Origin: Skeletonema tropicum
Lineage: Eukaryota; Bacillariophyta; Thalassiosirophyceae; Thalassiosirales; Thalassiosiraceae
Assembly (NCBI GenBank): GCA_037178625.1
Contig: CM074137.1
Location: 434,001 to 498,000, forward strand
Direction of reading: 5' to 3'
DNA: 64,000 nucleotides
Made by a program: the position numbers and the translations under genes. Shown piece after piece: positions 38,138-53,059 of the stretch (positions are counted from its first letter, which is position 1; each line of letters opens with the position of its first letter). Below the pieces are notes generated by a model. It worked only from the letters and a program-made list of their open reading frames with translations. It had not been told where the DNA came from and did not search any database.

Positions 38138-40627
38138 ATACGGTTGTGTCATTGTCGATTCTGGTCAAAATCCGAATTTGGAATGTCGATTTTCATTTGG
38201 AGCTTGATATTCGAAATATAGTATACGGGTCGATTATAAGTATTTAGTTGAGGCGATTAGATTGACAAAGGATCGATATTACAAGTCGAGAATAGTACCA
38301 ATCGATAGAGCGCAATGAGAGGATTCTAAATCACCATTCATCGCCTTGATACGATACGACAACTGCAAGACAACTTATAGCATAGAGGGAAAGGGTTTTA
38401 TTTAAAGCTGAGTGAGATAATCGCCACTTACATTACATATACTTATTACTATTGCTACTACTATCTCTATTCATTCGATGAATTTTATTGGTTGATTGTC
38501 ATGTACATACTACGATCGCTATTGATGACTTTGGTGGCTGCATTGTCATTGTCATTGTTATTATTATTATTGTTATGATCGTCATTTTCATTATTACTTA
38601 TATTTGATCGAGGGAGAGGAAACGGCCGCTCGTAGACCAAGAGGCCGTGGCGCCAAGGCTCCTTGGTGGAGTCGCCGGGGAGTGATAGATAGATCGGCAT
38701 GCCTTAATAAATTATTATATTATTCGCTTCTGGGATGATATGATCTATCTGATGATGTCTGTTGCTGTTGTCCCCCTGAATTATATTTGTTATTTTGTGA
38801 TGTGATGGTGTGGTGACGATGATGAATGAAATGATCCAAATTGAAGTGACGTGACTGGCAATGAATATCTATTAATAATCAGAATCAGAATCAGAATCAG
38901 AATTAGAATCAGCCGACCCTGAATCTCTTTCATTCAGGTATCGTAGGTCGACTATATATAGCCTATAGTAGTGGACACCAAAGACATGAAGCAATGCTAC
39001 AATAATATTATTGTGCGTTTTGCGTTTCTCAATCGTTTTGATTTGAGAGAGGTATATAGGTGGCAGGTTGCGGCGTGCGTGCGTGACGGATGGACGTGAG
39101 GAGGTTTCGTTTCTTCGAAGATCGCATCTTTTGGTTGAAGCGCGTTTGCCTGTAGCCTGAGAACCTATTATATAACCGGCGGCGAGCAAGGCAAGCAGCA
39201 AGCGCATCGTAAGTATCATGGGTCATGGGCGTGGGCCTCTTTCTGAAGATCTGCAAAGCGGCATCCATCTTTCACTTTTTGAATCAACACATCACAGCTC
39301 AATAGCTCAAGCAGTTCAAAATGAATGACCATGGCCGATATATTCTATCTCGACTCCTACGCGGCCAATCAAGACGATAAGTGTCGTTTCGGAAAGCTCT
39401 CGAGCAGGTCTATCGATTAGGCGTGTAATCAAGTCGATTGGACGACTTTTTGTTGATCGTCTCGGTCAAAAACGGGGCAAGAAAGCTGCCGACAGCTTGG
39501 AATCCACCGTACCGCCGCAGCTGTAATATTCACAGCCGAGGTCAAAATTTGACCAAAATCCAATATGACCACCGTTGGAATCGTCTTTTCAAGCTCTATC
39601 GATATATACCATCATTTCTATCAAACATAACAACCACTGCTCGGGCAAAGCCCTCGCGAAAAATTGACTGTTACTGCAGCGATGTCATGATGGGTTGGTA
39701 CATCATGATGTGAGATCCAAAAAAGCGACCACTTCAATAGACTTCAATGCAATAAGATCCATGACAGTTGGCACGAGCACGAGCGCACTCAACAATATAA
39801 TCAGAGCTCGGGCAAAGCCCTCGCACAACACGTTATCATCAGCTGGCCTCGACTCCGCTCGGCAAATAATAATATAGCACCACACAACAATCAATCATCA
39901 CAATGATCATTCTATTCCACCACCGCCACTACTATCATCCATTACCATCATTCCTTCATCCATTCGCCTTACGGCTCACCACTGTGGCGGTGGTGAAGTT
40001 GTTACGCAATGATCATTCCAATCCACCACCACCGCCACACACAACAGTCATTCACCACCACCGCTGTCATCGTCACTGGATTTTCATTTGGTAGTAGTGG
40101 TGGTGGACTTGGTAGTAGCAGTCCACCACCGACACTCAATTCTCAACCGCCACCACTGCTGCTATCATACCACCACTACTACCAAATCCAGTGAGAATGT
40201 GTCGGTGGTGGTGGTGGTGTTGCTACTACTACTCAATCCACCACCGCCGCAGATGACAACAATCTACCGCCGCCACTCCTTGGAGTGAGCCGAAGGCGAA
40301 GGAGTGTGATTGTTGTGTCGTGGTGGCGGATAATAATGACAATGTTGAATGAGCGAGTGAGCCGTTAGGCCTCCCTCATTTTACTTGGCCGAGCGGAGCG
40401 AGGCAGTGGATATTATTTTATTATGTAGTGCAGTGCCAATGATGATAATAATGACAATGACGGCCGGCGGTGGTGGTAGATGAAAAGGATGCGAGTGAGC
40501 CGTCAGGCGAAGGAGCTGTTGTTGTTGTATTTATTGAGCGAGTGCGAGCGGCAGCGAGGACGAGCAGTGTTTATTGTTCGAATCGAATCGATATCGAGAA
40601 GTAGCGCTTGAAATGACGATTCGAATG
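38138..40627 (+). repeat. Satellite monomer 14 (2490 bp)
   Basis: One C lost near 40053 in the CCACC segment and one base lost in the TTATTATTATTA tract near 40418. Confidence 0.95.
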
Positions 40628-43128
40628 ATACGGTTGTGTCATTGTCGATTCTGGTCAAAATCCGAATTTGGAATGTCGATTTTCATTGGAGCTTGATATT
40701 CGAAATATAGTATACGGGTCGATTATAAGTATTTAGTTGAGGCGATTAGATTGACAAAGGATCGATATTACAAGTCGAGAATAGTACCAATCGATAGAGC
40801 GCAATGAGAGGATTCTAAATCACCATTCATCGCCTTGATACGATACGACAACTGCAAGACAACTTATAGCATAGAGGGAAAGGGTTTTATTTAAAGCTGA
40901 GTGAGATAATCGCCACTTACATTACATATACTTATTACTATTGCTACTACTATCTCTATTCATTCGATGAATTTTATTGGTTGATTGTCATGTACATACT
41001 ACGATCGCTATTGATGACTTTGGTGGCTGCATTGTCATTGTCATTGTTATTATTATTATTGTTATGATCGTCATTTTCATTATTACTTATATTTGATCGA
41101 GGGAGAGGAAACGGCCGCTCGTAGACCAAGAGGCCGTGGCGCCAAGGCTCCTTGGTGGAGTCGCCGGGGAGTGATAGATAGATCGGCATGCCTTAATAAA
41201 TTATTATATTATTCGCTTCTGGGATGATATGATCTATCTGATGATGTCTGTTGCTGTTGTCCCCCTGAATTATATTTGTTATTTTGTGATGTGATGGTGT
41301 GGTGACGATGATGAATGAAATGATCCAAATTGAAGTGACGTGACTGGCAATGAATATCTATTAATAATAATCAGAATCAGAATCAGAATTAGAATCAGCC
41401 GACCCTGAATCTCTTTCATTCAGGTATCGTAGGTCGACTATATATAGCCTATAGTAGTGGACACCAAAGACATGAAGCAATGCTACAATAATATTATTGT
41501 GCGTTTTGCGTTTCTCAATCGTTTTGATTTGAGAGAGGTATATAGGTGGCAGGTTGCGGCGTGCGTGCGTGACGGATGGACGTGAGGAGGTTTCGTTTCT
41601 TCGAAGATCGCATCTTTTGGTTGAAGCGCGTTTGCCTGTAGCCTGAGACCTTATTATATAAAACATATTATATAAACGGCGGCGAGCAAGGCAAGCAGCA
41701 AGCGCATCGTAAGTATCATGGGTCATGGGCGTGGGCCTCTTTCTGAAGATCTGCAAAGCGGCATCCATCTTTCACTTTTTGAATCAACACATCACAGCTC
41801 AATAGCTCAAGCAGTTCAAAATGAATGACCATGGCCGATATATTCTATCTCGACTCCTACGCGGCCAATCAAGACGATAAGTGTCGTTTCGGAAAGCTCT
41901 CGAGCAGGTCTATCGATTAGGCGTGTAATCAAGTCGATTGGACGACTTTTTGTTGATCGTCTCGGTCAAAAACGGGGCAAGAAAGCTGCCGACAGCTTGG
42001 AATCCACCGTACCGCCGCAGCTGTAATATTCACAGCCGAGGTCAAAATTTGACCAAAATCCAATATGACCACCGTTGGAATCGTCTTTCAAGCTCTATCG
42101 ATATATACCATCATTTCTATCAAACATAACAACCACTGCTCGGGCAAAGCCCTCGCGAAAAATTGACTGTTACTGCAGCGATGTCATGATGGGTTGGTAC
42201 ATCATGATGTGAGATCCAAAAAAGCGACCACTTCAATAGACTTCAATGCAATAAGATCCATGACAGTTGGCACGAGCACGAGCGCACTCAACAATATAAT
42301 CAGAGCTCGGGCAAAGCCCTCGCACAACACGTTATCATCAGCTGGCCTCGACTCCGCTCGGCAAATAATAATATAGCACCACACAACAATCAATCATCAC
42401 AATGATCATTCTATTCCACCACCGCCACTACTATCATCCATTACCATCATTCCTTCATCCATTCGCCTTACGGCTCACCACTGTGGCGGTGGTGAAGTTG
42501 TTACGCAATGATCATTCCAATCCACCACCACCGCCACACACAACAGTCATTCCACCACCACCGCTGTCATCGTCACTGGATTTTCATTTGGTAGTAGTGG
42601 TGGTGGACTTGGTAGTAGCAGTCCACCACCGACACTCAATTCTCAACCGCCACCACTGCTGCTATCATACCACCACTACTACCAAATCCAGTGAGAATGT
42701 GTCGGTGGTGGTGGTGGTGTTGCTACTACTACTCAATCCACCACCGCCGCAGATGACAACAATCTACCGCCGCCACTCCTTGGAGTGAGCCGAAGGCGAA
42801 GGAGTGTGATTGTTGTGTCGTGGTGGCGGATAATAATGACAATGTTGAATGAGCGAGTGAGCCGTTAGGCCTCCCTCATTTTACTTGGCCGAGCGGAGCG
42901 AGGCAGTGGATATTATTATTATTATGTAGTGCAGTGCCAATGATGATAATAATGACAATGACGGCCGGCGGTGGTGGTAGATGAAAAGGATGCGAGTGAG
43001 CCGTCAGGCGAAGGAGCTGTTGTTGTTGTATTTATTGAGCGAGTGCGAGCGGCAGCGAGGACGAGCAGTGTTTATTGTTCGAATCGAATCGATATCGAGA
43101 AGTAGCGCTTGAAATGACGATTCGAATG
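40628..43128 (+). repeat. Satellite monomer 15 (2501 bp)
   Basis: Carries a 14-bp gain at 41647-41683 that duplicates the TATTATATAA motif, one extra AAT with one CAGAAT fewer near 41365, and single-base losses near 40687 and 42087. Confidence 0.95.
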
Positions 43129-45619
43129 ATACGGTTGTGTCATTGTCGATTCTGGTCAAAATCCGAATTTGGAATGTCGATTTTCATTTGGAGCTTGATA
43201 TTCGAAATATAGTATACGGGTCGATTATAAGTATTTAGTTGAGGCGATTAGATTGACAAAGGATCGATATTACAAGTCGAGAATAGTACCAATCGATAGA
43301 GCGCAATGAGAGGATTCTAAATCACCATTCATCGCCTTGATACGATACGACAACTGCAAGACAACTTATAGCATAGAGGGAAAGGGTTTTATTTAAAGCT
43401 GAGTGAGATAATCGCCACTTACATTACATATACTTATTACTATTGCTACTACTATCTCTATTCATTCGATGAATTTTATTGGTTGATTGTCATGTACATA
43501 CTACGATCGCTATTGATGACTTTGGTGGCTGCATTGTCATTGTCATTGTTATTATTATTATTGTTATGATCGTCATTTTCATTATTACTTATATTTGATC
43601 GAGGGAGAGGAAACGGCCGCTCGTAGACCAAGAGGCCGTGGCGCCAAGGCTCCTTGGTGGAGTCGCCGGGGAGTGATAGATAGATCGGCATGCCTTAATA
43701 AATTATTATATTATTCGCTTCTGGGATGATATGATCTATCTGATGATGTCTGTTGCTGTTGTCCCCCTGAATTATATTTGTTATTTTGTGATGTGATGGT
43801 GTGGTGACGATGATGAATGAAATGATCCAAATTGAAGTGACGTGACTGGCAATGAATATCTATTAATAATCAGAATCAGAATCAGAATCAGAATTAGAAT
43901 CAGCCGACCCTGAATCTCTTTCATTCAGGTATCGTAGGTCGACTATATATAGCCTATAGTAGTGGACACCAAAGACATGAAGCAATGCTACAATAATATT
44001 ATTGTGCGTTTTGCGTTTCTCAATCGTTTTGATTTGAGAGAGGTATATAGGTGGCAGGTTGCGGCGTGCGTGCGTGACGGATGGACGTGAGGAGGTTTCG
44101 TTTCTTCGAAGATCGCATCTTTTGGTTGAAGCGCGTTTGCCTGTAGCCTGAGAACCTATTATATAACCGGCGGCGAGCAAGGCAAGCAGCAAGCGCATCG
44201 TAAGTATCATGGGTCATGGGCGTGGGCCTCTTTCTGAAGATCTGCAAAGCGGCATCCATCTTTCACTTTTTGAATCAACACATCACAGCTCAATAGCTCA
44301 AGCAGTTCAAAATGAATGACCATGGCCGATATATTCTATCTCGACTCCTACGCGGCCAATCAAGACGATAAGTGTCGTTTCGGAAAGCTCTCGAGCAGGT
44401 CTATCGATTAGGCGTGTAATCAAGTCGATTGGACGACTTTTTGTTGATCGTCTCGGTCAAAAACGGGGCAAGAAAGCTGCCGACAGCTTGGAATCCACCG
44501 TACCGCCGCAGCTGTAATATTCACAGCCGAGGTCAAAATTTGACCAAAATCCAATATGACCACCGTTGGAATCGTCTTTTCAAGCTCTATCGATATATAC
44601 CATCATTTCTATCAAACATAACAACCACTGCTCGGCAAAGCCCTCGCGAAAAATTGACTGTTACTGCAGCGATGTCATGATGGGTTGGTACATCATGATG
44701 TGAGATCCAAAAAAGCGACCACTTCAATAGACTTCAATGCAATAAGATCCATGACAGTTGGCACGAGCACGAGCGCACTCAACAATATAATCAGAGCTCG
44801 GGCAAAGCCCTCGCACAACACGTTATCATCAGCTGGCCTCGACTCCGCTCGGCAAATAATAATATAGCACCACACAACAATCAATCATCACAATGATCAT
44901 TCTATTCCACCACCGCCACTACTATCATCCATTACCATCATTCCTTCATCCATTCGCCTTACGGCTCACCACTGTGGCGGTGGTGAAGTTGTTACGCAAT
45001 GATCATTCCAATCCACCACCACCGCCACACACAACAGTCATTCCACCACCACCGCTGTCATCGTCACTGGATTTTCATTTGGTAGTAGTGGTGGTGGACT
45101 TGGTAGTAGCAGTCCACCACCGACACTCAATTCTCAACCGCCACCACTGCTGCTATCATACCACCACTACTACCAAATCCAGTGAGAATGTGTCGGTGGT
45201 GGTGGTGGTGTTGCTACTACTACTCAATCCACCACCGCCGCAGATGACAACAATCTACCGCCGCCACTCCTTGGAGTGAGCCGAAGGCGAAGGAGTGTGA
45301 TTGTTGTGTCGTGGTGGCGGATAATAATGACAATGTTGAATGAGCGAGTGAGCCGTTAGGCCTCCCTCATTTTACTTGGCCGAGCGGAGCGAGGCAGTGG
45401 ATATTATTATTATTATGTAGTGCAGTGCCAATGATGATAATAATGACAATGACGGCCGGCGGTGGTGGTAGATGAAAAGGATGCGAGTGAGCCGTCAGGC
45501 GAAGGAGCTGTTGTTGTTGTATTTATTGAGCGAGTGCGAGCGGCAGCGAGGACGAGCAGTGTTTATTGTTCGAATCGAATCGATATCGAGAAGTAGCGCT
45601 TGAAATGACGATTCGAATG
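43129..45619 (+). repeat. Satellite monomer 16 (2491 bp)
   Basis: One G lost in GCTCGGGCAAAGCC near 44634; otherwise like monomer 1. Confidence 0.95.
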
Positions 45620-48099
45620 ATACGGTTGTGTCATTGTCGATTCTGGTCAAAATCCGAATTTGGAATGTCGATTTTCATTTGGAGCTTGATATTCGAAATA
45701 TAGTATAGGGGTCGATTATAAGTATTTAGTTGAGGCGATTAGATTGACAAAGGATCGATATTACAAGTCGAGAATAGTACCAATCGATAGAGCGCAATGA
45801 GAGGATTCTAAATCACCATTCATCGCCTTGATACGATACGACAACTGCAAGACAACTTATAGCATAGAGGGAAAGGGTTTTATTTAAAGCTGAGTGAGAT
45901 AATCGCCACTTACATTACATATACTTATTACTATTGCTACTACTATCTCTATTCATTCGATGAATTTTATTGGTTGATTGTCATGTACATACTACGATCG
46001 CTATTGATGACTTTGGTGGCTGCATTGTCATTGTCATTGTTATTATTATTATTGTTATGATCGTCATTTTCATTATTACTTATATTTGATCGAGGGAGAG
46101 GAAACGGCCGCTCGTAGACCAAGAGGCCGTGGCGCCAAGGCTCCTTGGTGGAGTCGCCGGGGAGTGATAGATAGATCGGCATGCCTTAATAATTATTATA
46201 TTATTCGCTTCTGGGATGATATGATCTATCTGATGATGTCTGTTGCTGTTGTCCCCCTGAATTATATTTGTTATTTTGTGATGTGATGGTGTGGTGACGA
46301 TGATGAATGAAATGATCCAAATTGAAGTGACGTGACTGGCAATGAATATCTATTAATAATCAGAATCAGAATCAGAATTAGAATCAGCCGACCCTGAATC
46401 TCTTTCATTCAGGTATCGTAGGTCGACTATATATAGCCTATAGTAGTGGACACCAAAGACATGAAGCAATGCTACAATAATATTATTGTGCGTTTTGCGT
46501 TTCTCAATCGTTTTGATTTGAGAGAGGTATATAGGTGGCAGGTTGCGGCGTGCGTGCGTGACGGATGGACGTGAGGAGGTTTCGTTTCTTCGAAGATCGC
46601 ATCTTTTGGTTGAAGCGCGTTTGCCTGTAGCCTGAGAACCTATTATATAACCGGCGGCGAGCAAGGCAAGCAGCAAGCGCATCGTAAGTATCATGGGTCA
46701 TGGGCGTGGGCCTCTTTCTGAAGATCTGCAAAGCGGCATCCATCTTTCACTTTTTGAATCAACACATCACAGCTCAATAGCTCAAGCAGTTCAAAATGAA
46801 TGACCATGGCCGATATATTCTATCTCGACTCCTACGCGGCCAATCAAGACGATAAGTGTCGTTTCGGAAAGCTCTCGAGCAGGTCTATCGATTAGGCGTG
46901 TAATCAAGTCGATTGGACGACTTTTTGTTGATCGTCTCGGTCAAAAACGGGGCAAGAAAGCTGCCGACAGCTTGGAATCCACCGCCGCAGCTGTAATATT
47001 CACAGCCGAGGTCAAAATTTGACCAAAATCCAATATGACCACCGTTGGAATCGTCTTTTCAAGCTCTATCGATATATACCATCATTTCTATCAAACATAA
47101 CAACCACTGCTCGGGCAAAGCCCTCGCGAAAAATTGACTGTTACTGCAGCGATGTCATGATGGGTTGGTACATCATGATGTGAGATCCAAAAAAGCGACC
47201 ACTTCAATAGACTTCAATGCAATAAGATCCATGACAGTTGGCACGAGCACGAGCGCACTCAACAATATAATCAGAGCTCGGGCAAAGCCCTCGCACAACA
47301 CGTTATCATCAGCTGGCCTCGACTCCGCTCGGCAAATAATAATATAGCACCACACAACAATCAATCATCACAATGATCATTCTATTCCACCACCGCCACT
47401 ACTATCATCCATTACCATCATTCCTTCATCCATTCGCCTTACGGCTCACCACTGTGGCGGTGGTGAAGTTGTTACGCAATGATCATTCCAATCCACCACC
47501 ACCGCCACACACAACAGTCATTCCACCACCACCGCTGTCATCGTCACTGGATTTTCATTTGGTAGTAGTGGTGGTGGACTTGGTAGTAGCAGTCCACCAC
47601 CGACACTCAATTCTCAACCGCCACCACTGCTGCTATCATACCACCACTACTACCAAATCCAGTGAGAATGTGTCGGTGGTGGTGGTGGTGTTGCTACTAC
47701 TACTCAATCCACCACCGCCGCAGATGACAACAATCTACCGCCGCCACTCCTTGGAGTGAGCCGAAGGCGAAGGAGTGTGATTGTTGTGTCGTGGTGGCGG
47801 ATAATAATGACAATGTTGAATGAGCGAGTGAGCCGTTAGGCCTCCCTCATTTTACTTGGCCGAGCGGAGCGAGGCAGTGGATATTATTATTATTATGTAG
47901 TGCAGTGCCAATGATGATAATAATGACAATGACGGCCGGCGGTGGTGGTAGATGAAAAGGATGCGAGTGAGCCGTCAGGCGAAGGAGCTGTTGTTGTTGT
48001 ATTTATTGAGCGAGTGCGAGCGGCAGCGAGGACGAGCAGTGTTTATTGTTCGAATCGAATCGATATCGAGAAGTAGCGCTTGAAATGACGATTCGAATG
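45620..48099 (+). repeat. Satellite monomer 17 (2480 bp; right-end subfamily)
   Basis: First copy of the right-end subfamily: G form of GTATA(C/G)GGG near 45709 and a 5-bp deletion in CCACCGTACCGCCGC near 46984. It also has three CAGAAT units instead of four and one A lost near 46190. Confidence 0.95.
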
Positions 48100-50587
48100 A
48101 TACGGTTGTGTCATTGTCGATTCTGGTCAAAATCCGAATTTGGAATGTCGATTTTCATTTGGAGCTTGATATTCGAAATATAGTATAGGGGTCGATTATA
48201 AGTATTTAGTTGAGGCGATTAGATTGACAAAGGATCGATATTACAAGTCGAGAATAGTACCAATCGATAGAGCGCAATGAGAGGATTCTAAATCACCATT
48301 CATCGCCTTGATACGATACGACAACTGCAAGACAACTTATAGCATAGAGGGAAAGGGTTTTATTTAAAGCTGAGTGAGATAATCGCCACTTACATTACAT
48401 ATACTTATTACTATTGCTACTACTATCTCTATTCATTCGATGAATTTTATTGGTTGATTGTCATGTACATACTACGATCGCTATTGATGACTTTGGTGGC
48501 TGCATTGTCATTGTCATTGTTATTATTATTATTGTTATGATCGTCATTTTCATTATTACTTATATTTGATCGAGGGAGAGGAAACGGCCGCTCGTAGACC
48601 AAGAGGCCGTGGCGCCAAGGCTCCTTGGTGGAGTCGCCGGGGAGTGATAGATAGATCGGCATGCCTTAATAAATTATTATATTATTCGCTTCTGGGATGA
48701 TATGATCTATCTGATGATGTCTGTTGCTGTTGTCCCCCTGAATTATATTTGTTATTTTGTGATGTGATGGTGTGGTGACGATGATGAATGAAATGATCCA
48801 AATTGAAGTGACGTGACTGGCAATGAATATCTATTAATAATCAGAATCAGAATCAGAATCAGAATTAGAATCAGCCGACCCTGAATCTCTTTCATTCAGG
48901 TATCGTAGGTCGACTATATATAGCCTATAGTAGTGGACACCAAAGACATGAAGCAATGCTACAATAATATTATTGTGCGTTTTGCGTTTCTCAATCGTTT
49001 TGATTTGAGAGAGGTATATAGGTGGCAGGTTGCGGCGTGCGTGCGTGACGGATGGACGTGAGGAGGTTTCGTTTCTTCGAAGATCGCATCTTTTGGTTGA
49101 AGCGCGTTTGCCTGTAGCCTGAGAACCTATTATATAACCGGCGGCGAGCAAGGCAAGCAGCAAGCGCATCGTAAGTATCATGGGTCATGGGCGTGGGCCT
49201 CTTTCTGAAGATCTGCAAAGCGGCATCCATCTTTCACTTTTTGAATCAACACATCACAGCTCAATAGCTCAAGCAGTTCAAAATGAATGACCATGGCCGA
49301 TATATTCTATCTCGACTCCTACGCGGCCAATCAAGACGATAAGTGTCGTTTCGGAAAGCTCTCGAGCAGGTCTATCGATTAGGCGTGTAATCAAGTCGAT
49401 TGGACGACTTTTTGTTGATCGTCTCGGTCAAAAACGGGGCAAGAAAGCTGCCGACAGCTTGGAATCCACCGCCGCAGCTGTAATATTCACAGCCGAGGTC
49501 AAAATTTGACCAAAATCCAATATGACCACCGTTGGAATCGTCTTTTCAAGCTCTATCGATATATACCATCATTTCTATCAAACATAACAACCACTGCTCG
49601 GGCAAAGCCCCTCGCGAAAAATTGACTGTTACTGCAGCGATGTCATGATGGGTTGGTACATCATGATGTGAGATCCAAAAAAGCGACCACTTCAATAGAC
49701 TTCAATGCAATAAGATCCATGACAGTTGGCACGAGCACGAGCGCACTCAACAATATAATCAGAGCTCGGGCAAAGCCCTCGCACAACACGTTATCATCAG
49801 CTGGCCTCGACTCCGCTCGGCAAATAATAATATAGCACCACACAACAATCAATCATCACAATGATCATTCTATTCCACCACCGCCACTACTATCATCCAT
49901 TACCATCATTCCTTCATCCATTCGCCTTACGGCTCACCACTGTGGCGGTGGTGAAGTTGTTACGCAATGATCATTCCAATCCACCACCACCGCCACACAC
50001 AACAGTCATTCCACCACCACCGCTGTCATCGTCACTGGATTTTCATTTGGTAGTAGTGGTGGTGGACTTGGTAGTAGCAGTCCACCACCGACACTCAATT
50101 CTCAACCGCCACCACTGCTGCTATCATACCACCACTACTACCAAATCCAGTGAGAATGTGTCGGTGGTGGTGGTGGTGTTGCTACTACTACTCAATCCAC
50201 CACCGCCGCAGATGACAACAATCTACCGCCGCCACTCCTTGGAGTGAGCCGAAGGCGAAGGAGTGTGATTGTTGTGTCGTGGTGGCGGATAATAATGACA
50301 ATGTTGAATGAGCGAGTGAGCCGTTAGGCCTCCCTCATTTTACTTGGCCGAGCGGAGCGAGGCAGTGGATATTATTATTATTATGTAGTGCAGTGCCAAT
50401 GATGATAATAATGACAATGACGGCCGGCGGTGGTGGTAGATGAAAAGGATGCGAGTGAGCCGTCAGGCGAAGGAGCTGTTGTTGTTGTATTTATTGAGCG
50501 AGTGCGAGCGGCAGCGAGGACGAGCAGTGTTTATTGTTCGAATCGAATCGATATCGAGAAGTAGCGCTTGAAATGACGATTCGAATG
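48100..50587 (+). repeat. Satellite monomer 18 (2488 bp; right-end subfamily)
   Basis: Shares the G substitution and the 5-bp deletion (near 49471) but keeps four CAGAAT units. One extra C near 49611. Confidence 0.95.
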
Positions 50588-53059
50588 ATACGGTTGTGTC
50601 ATTGTCGATTCTGGTCAAAATCCGAATTTGGAATGTCGATTTTCATTTGGAGCTTGATATTCGAAATATAGTATAGGGGTCGATTATAAGTATTTAGTTG
50701 AGGCGATTAGATTGACAAAGGATCGATATTACAAGTCGAGAATAGTACCAATCGATAGAGCGCAATGAGAGGATTCTAAATCACCATTCATCGCCTTGAT
50801 ACGATACGACAACTGCAAGACAACTTATAGCATAGAGGGAAAGGGTTTTATTTAAAGCTGAGTGAGATAATCGCCACTTACATTACATATACTTATTACT
50901 ATTGCTACTACTATCTCTATTCATTCGATGAATTTTATTGGTTGATTGTCATGTACATACTACGATCGCTATTGATGACTTTGGTGGCTGCATTGTCATT
51001 GTCATTGTTATTATTATTATTGTTATGATCGTCATTTTCATTATTACTTATATTTGATCGAGGGAGAGGAAACGGCCGCTCGTAGACCAAGAGGCCGTGG
51101 CGCCAAGGCTCCTTGGTGGAGTCGCCGGGGAGTGATAGATAGATCGGCATGCCTTAATAAATTATTATATTATTCGCTTCTGGGATGATATGATCTATCT
51201 GATGATGTCTGTTGCTGTTGTCCCCCTGAATTATATTTGTTATTTTGTGATGTGATGGTGTGGTGACGATGATGAATGAAATGATCCAAATTGAAGTGAC
51301 GTGACTGGCAATGAATATCTATTAATAATCAGAATCAGAATCAGAATTAGAATCAGCCGACCCTGAATCTCTTTCATTCAGGTATCGTAGGTCGACTATA
51401 TATAGCCTATAGTAGTGGACACCAAAGACATGAAGCAATGCTACAATAATATTATTGTGCGTTTTGCGTTTCTCAATCGTTTTGATTTGAGAGAGGTATA
51501 TAGGTGGCAGGTTGCGGCGTGCGTGCGTGACGGATGGACGTGAGGAGGTTTCGTTTCTTCGAAGATCGCATCTTTTGGTTGAAGCGCGTTTGCCTGAGAA
51601 CCGGAGGCGGCCGGCCAGCAAGCAGCAAAGCAGCAAGCGCATCGTAAGTATCATGGGTCATGGGCGTGGGCCTCTTTCTGAAGATCTGCAAAGCGGCATC
51701 CATCTTTCACTTTTTGAATCAACACATCACAGCTCAATAGCTCAAGCAGTTCAAAATGAATGACCATGGCCGATATATTCTATCTCGACTCCTACGCGGC
51801 CAATCAAGACGATAAGTGTCGTTTCGGAAAGCTCTCGAGCAGGTCTATCGATTAGGCGTGTAATCAAGTCGATTGGACGACTTTTTGTTGATCGTCTCGG
51901 TCAAAAACGGGGCAAGAAAGCTGCCGACAGCTTGGAATCCACCGCCGCAGCTGTAATATTCACAGCCGAGGTCAAAATTTGACCAAAATCCAATATGACC
52001 ACCGTTGGAATCGTCTTTTCAAGCTCTATCGATATATACCATCATTTCTATCAAACATAACAACCACTGCTCGGGCAAAGCCCTCGCGAAAAATTGACTG
52101 TTACTGCAGCGATGTCATGATGGGTTGGTACATCATGATGTGAGATCCAAAAAAGCGACCACTTCAATAGACTTCAATGCAATAAGATCCATGACAGTTG
52201 GCACGAGCACGAGCGCACTCAACAATATAATCAGAGCTCGGGCAAAGCCCTCGCACAACACGTTATCATCAGCTGGCCTCGACTCCGCTCGGCAAATAAT
52301 AATATAGCACCACACAACAATCAATCATCACAATGATCATTCTATTCCACCACCGCCACTACTATCATCCATTACCATCATTCCTTCATCCATTCGCCTT
52401 ACGGCTCACCACTGTGGCGGTGGTGAAGTTGTTACGCAATGATCATTCCAATCCACCACCACCGCCACACACAACAGTCATTCCACCACCACCGCTGTCA
52501 TCGTCACTGGATTTTCATTTGGTAGTAGTGGTGGTGGACTTGGTAGTAGCAGTCCACCACCGACACTCAATTCTCAACCGCCACCACTGCTGCTATCATA
52601 CCACCACTACTACCAAATCCAGTGAGAATGTGTCGGTGGTGGTGGTGGTGTTGCTACTACTACTCAATCCACCACCGCCGCAGATGACAACAATCTACCG
52701 CCGCCACTCCTTGGAGTGAGCCGAAGGCGAAGGAGTGTGATTGTTGTGTCGTGGTGGCGGATAATAATGACAATGTTGAATGAGCGAGTGAGCCGTTAGG
52801 CCTCCCTCATTTTACTTGGCCGAGCGGAGCGAGGCAGTGGATATTATTATTATTATGTAGTGCAGTGCCAATGATGATAATAATGACAATGACGGCCGGC
52901 GGTGGTGGTAGATGAAAAGGATGCGAGTGAGCCGTCAGGCGAAGGAGCTGTTGTTGTTGTATTTATTGAGCGAGTGCGAGCGGCAGCGAGGACGAGCAGT
53001 GTTTATTGTTCGAATCGAATCGATATCGAGAAGTAGCGCTTGAAATGACGATTCGAATG
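50588..53059 (+). repeat. Satellite monomer 19 (2472 bp; right-end subfamily, shortest)
   Basis: G substitution, 5-bp deletion and three CAGAAT units. Positions 51596-51632 are rearranged: the usual GTAGCCTGAGAACCTATT stretch is replaced by a GGAGGCGGCCGGCC-type sequence, net minus 9 bp. Confidence 0.95.
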